Below, one piece after another: positions 63,415 to 64,000 of a stretch of 64,000 nucleotides of DNA; position 1 is the first letter of the stretch, and each line of letters opens with the position of its first letter. Position numbers and translations under genes: made by a program. Under the pieces are notes generated by a model. The model was not told the origin of the DNA. It ran no database searches and saw only the letters and a list, made by a program, of their open reading frames with translations. This stretch comes from Gibbula magus. Taxonomy: Eukaryota; Mollusca; Gastropoda; Trochida; Trochidae. The DNA lies in contig OW388289.1 in the NCBI GenBank assembly GCA_936450465.1, positions 76,744,593 to 76,808,592 on the forward strand. The letters are read 5' to 3'.

Positions 63415-64000
63415 GTATTTATTTCATAAACAAAGGTGTAACAGCAATGCAAAGGTCAACTTTTATTTGTTATTCAAGTCGCTTGACAGGTCAAATACCA
63501 ATGTCGACCAAATCCATACGATCTACTTGGCCTATTATTTTGTTGCTGAACTGGGTTATTTTTGTATGATTTTTGTTGATACAAAGGTCATTTATCACAG
63601 GAAATTATACCACTGTCAAATGTAAGTGTGAACACACTGGGGAAAGTGCACTGTAGGCCTATATGTTGACGGCCTAGTGGGTCACATTGTGAATGTGAGG
63701 GAGTAGCCTAAACTGCAGTACAGTACTGTCTGCCTAGAATGTAACTTTTTTTTTACACTATTTATGTTTTAACTTGACATATGTATTACCGGTATGCAAC
63801 ATGATATGCCAACGTGAACATGTTTTTTTCTCAAGTCGATTTAATTTCATCACGGATACATTTAATAATCCACTAGTCTAGCGGAAAGTAACTCGCACAC
63901 TGATGATGCATGAAGCCAAGCTGACCCTTTTACGCGTGCTGATTGGGTGGCTTTTATTTCTCCACCAATCAAAGGGCCGATTACTTTCCATATCGTGTAC
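63415..64000 (+). other. Intronic or unassigned right edge
   Basis: After the donor at 63415 no matching second exon was seen; the open frame running to 63625 is intron read-through. Confidence 0.45.

Overview
The window is eukaryotic, AT-rich, intron-rich and full of repeats. The exon/intron layout, GT-AG splice sites, a villin-family gene and the style of the repeats (CCGTCCGTCC-bearing hairpin elements, many MITEs) suggest an invertebrate, most likely a mollusc. That assignment is inference; no species can be read from the sequence. There is no operon, CRISPR array, phage or prokaryotic feature.

One gene is well supported: a villin-like actin-binding protein on the + strand, 27 coding exons between 32630 and 57996. 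I assembled it exon by exon with continuous phase; it gives 830 residues, with six gelsolin-type repeats followed by a villin headpiece. Its oddity is that, aligned by eye, the calcium-binding aspartate of the gelsolin repeats is replaced in five of six domains, and the headpiece has a changed actin-contact surface and an extra Ser-rich tail. A possible far-upstream coding exon (11082-11163) joins in phase with an open extension of exon 1. A second gene begins at the right edge: the first coding exon of a SAP-domain protein at 63314-63414, cut by the window end.

Layout: 1-600 is a decayed LINE fragment (- strand). 600-11000 is non-coding with several MITE or hairpin-element remnants and small satellites. 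11926-16150 holds a striking array of about 130 perfect-length 27-bp pyrimidine-rich repeats with flanking direct repeats. 16700-32500 is non-coding, with a perfect 83-bp-arm inverted repeat, microsatellites and a complete hairpin-ended repeat element. 32630-57996 is the villin-like gene; intron 3 carries a 1.5-kb element with nine internal 145-bp units and a foldback insertion whose empty site is preserved at 7.7 kb, and intron 24 carries a TTAA-flanked MITE nested in an older MITE. 58000-63300 is the 3' UTR plus repeats, including a tRNA-like SINE head and a long G/C-rich hairpin.

Most of the open frames outside these two genes are chance or repeat-derived. The best candidates for something undescribed are the calcium-site-eroded villin, the 27-bp array with a 51-unit higher-order duplication, and the TTAA-MITE and tandem-unit hairpin elements.
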